Part shown: one piece after another, positions 62,163 through 64,000 of the stretch
How positions within the stretch are numbered: position 1 is the stretch's first letter
How the letters are laid out: each line of letters begins with the position of its first letter
Assembly (NCBI GenBank): GCA_015039365.1
Contig: WION01000174.1
Coordinates: forward strand, 1 to 64,000
DNA: 64,000 nt
Reading direction: 5' to 3'
Source of the DNA: Amanita rubescens
Taxonomy: Eukaryota > Basidiomycota > Agaricomycetes > Agaricales > Amanitaceae
The notes under the pieces: generated by a model
The model's database searches: none
What the model saw: only the letters and a program-made list of their open reading frames with translations
Told to the model about the DNA's origin: nothing
Position numbers and translations under genes: made by a program

Positions 62163-64000
62163 TTAAGAAGTTGCCGATTGAAAAAAAACCAGTATCTGCC
62201 GAATGCACGGTCGGCCCTTTGGTACTTCAGACCAGCAATGATCTAGTAAGGCCCAGAAGGCATCTTCGTCCTTAATATATGTATCTTTCAAGGTATCACG
62301 ACAAGGCCGGGCGCCCCTCACAACAGCGACGAGGACAGCGAGATCATTCGAGTAGCGATGGTACGGCAGTTGGCCAGTCACGACCTCCAAACATACTGCA
62401 GCGAATGCGAATACGTCACTGTGCGTAGTCACAACGGCGTCACTGCTGTTATCCCCCGTGAGCGTTGGGATAAGCTCAGGTGCCATCCACCGTATCGATC
62501 CAGCGAAGAATGACTGGCCAGTACGATCCGTCATACCTTCCATGACTTTAGATAGACCAAAGTCACTAATAACAGCATAACCATTCTTATCAATCAGGAT
62601 ATTTCCCTACAGATAGTGATTCAGAGTAGGCGACAATCTCGAAAGTAGAAGCACGAACCCCCTTGAGATCACCATGTATGACGACTGGTTGACAAGAATG
62701 AAGGTATGCCATTCCTGACGCAACTTGAGCCAGCTGGAATAAGGGGTCATCGAATGCGTGATGAAATGATGACATCTGTCTTACTAGTTTCATCCTATTG
62801 ATTCGGGTATCCTTCCTGATGTATTCTACGATCGTACCGTTCTCGCGCCACGGAGATACCATCCCAAAACTATGCGATGTCTGCATGAGGCCATATAACT
62901 GGCTCACGTTGCGATGACACAAGCGGTGCCATGCTATGCACTCTGCCTGTAGACGCTGTCGAGAGGTTCCGTTCGGTGAAGGTCAGGCACAAGAAAATGG
63001 ATCAGACCTTCGTTAGCTGGTCTCGTACATCTCGAAACATACACTCTCTGAGGCATTTGATAGCCACCTAGCGTGCTCATATTATTGAGCCCCGGCGTGC
63101 TCAAATTTGTTGTATCTTACCAATTTCTCGCACTTTTCGACATCGTCCTTCCATGCTCCCTTCCATACATCAGAGAACGAACCGAAACCCACGGGTGACT
63201 TCCCGAGAAATTCAATTTCTTCCGTCAAATCGACCAAGGCGATGGTCCCTCTGACCACCAACGTCTTAGTGACGCCCTGCTGTAAAAACTTTTGACGGCA
63301 ACGAAGCTTGAGTCGGCTATAGTCCTGATGCTCTGGTATCCAACGAAATTCGTCGTAGCAGGACAGCGTCTGGGTAATTGATCTCAGAGAACTAAAGTAG
63401 AGTCGCTTGGGGTAAGTGTTGAGAACCATGGCATTGCGCAAGTGGATGTCAATGTCGCATTCAGACCCAACAAGGATGGATACGGCTTCCGGTTCACAGT
63501 CGCTTCCTGCGGTATGCTGTGCTCCAATGACATTGCCGATCACATACAGAGCGAAGGTGGGAAGAATTGGGAAGAAGAGATCACAGCAATCCCTACAAAG
63601 CTTTTACTTAATCAGAGACCAAGAAGAGATAATTCACCGCTTACAGGTTTTCTTTGTAATTTTCGATCAGTGTTCCATAACACGTTTCGGGCAAAATGAA
63701 CTCTTGTTCATCATGTGCAACGCCAAAGCTGATGTCGGCCTGGAGTAAAGACCAGCAGCAGAAATCCATAGCTTCGCGAAAATTCCTGAGTGTGGACGTC
63801 GACGAATATTTATAGTTCTCGTTCAACTTGGCTAGCGGATTGTCTTTTGCAGTCAAAAACGCCGAGATCGACCGCAAGATAATGCGAAGATGAAGCTGGT
63901 TGACTAATGGATGATAAACAGAATAAACGATCCTGCCTAGTGACCTGTCTTGGACGGAATTTCTGACGGAGCGTGCCAGCGCTCGGTAGGCTTCGCAGTT
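62163..64000 (-). CDS. TKL-type protein kinase, 5' end outside window
   Basis: Exons: complement(62163-62606, 62659-62733, 62785-62955, 63008-63067, 63121-63592, 63645->64000), introns 51-53 nt. The frame is open to the window edge, so the start is missing. A long N-terminal region of unknown fold precedes the kinase domain. Kinase motifs: GKSPVGFGSFSDVWKG (glycine loop), VAIK, HGDLKGGNILI (Gly in HRD), SDFGLSKVM and SIRWMAPEL. The C-lobe includes YSNDLAVLVAVVRGARPCR and HCWSEVPKGRPCIRQIL, typical of TKL kinases. Agaricomycetes have expanded such families. Pieces of this gene are duplicated at 54.76 kb. Confidence 0.85.

Overview
The window looks like a gene-dense basidiomycete (Agaricomycete-type) nuclear genome segment that has been invaded by transposons. 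The evidence is the 45-60 nt GT-AG introns in nearly every host gene, TKL-like kinases with an HGDxKG catalytic loop, an HNH_2-type fungal nuclease gene, GH16, SLMAP/STRIPAK and NUG1/GNL3 homologues, and chromodomain Ty3/gypsy elements. The species cannot be named from this sequence. Exon-intron models were made by hand from splice signals plus frame continuity. Most of them sum to an exact multiple of three.

Layout. Left arm (1-16.8 kb): the 3' end of a GH16 glucanase gene; a small Cys-rich protein gene divergent from a SAC3/GANP mRNA-export gene; a tail-anchored FHA protein (SLMAP-like); a TKL-type kinase; a small unknown gene; an MFS transporter; and a NUG1/GNL3 circularly permuted GTPase. 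Then 17-25.5 kb: a duplicated segment (R1), a 1.05-kb hAT-like nonautonomous element, a decayed serine-protease-like gene (copy 1) and degenerate sequence.

The core, 25,561-51,942, is one Ty3/gypsy element (E1, plus strand, 518-bp LTRs, TSD ACCGT). It holds four later insertions, each with its own target-site duplication: a solo LTR (27,628-28,413), a second gypsy element E2 (29,084-37,222, minus), a hAT-like element (39,865-40,958) and a third gypsy element E3 (42,335-50,445, minus). E2 and E3 are one family with LTR pairs that look identical; E3 looks structurally intact. All three gypsy elements carry an extra ORF after the integrase/chromodomain (ORF3). They also keep a second, overlapping ORF of about 170 codons in the +1 frame of ORF3 (ORFx). 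This previously unfamiliar 3' module, conserved between two diverged families, is the most interesting signal in the window.

Right arm (51.9-64 kb): E1 sits in the tandem-repeat upstream region of an apparently intact serine-protease-like gene (copy 2, paralogue of the decayed copy at 19-20.8 kb). Then come kinase relics, the second copy of the duplicated segment (R2) split by an 811-bp hAT foldback element with a perfect 8-bp TSD, and an HNH nuclease gene broken twice: by a 5'-truncated LINE with a 15-bp TSD, and by a 93-bp perfect-inverted-repeat element inserted ten bases into the reading frame. A second TKL-type kinase runs off the right edge.
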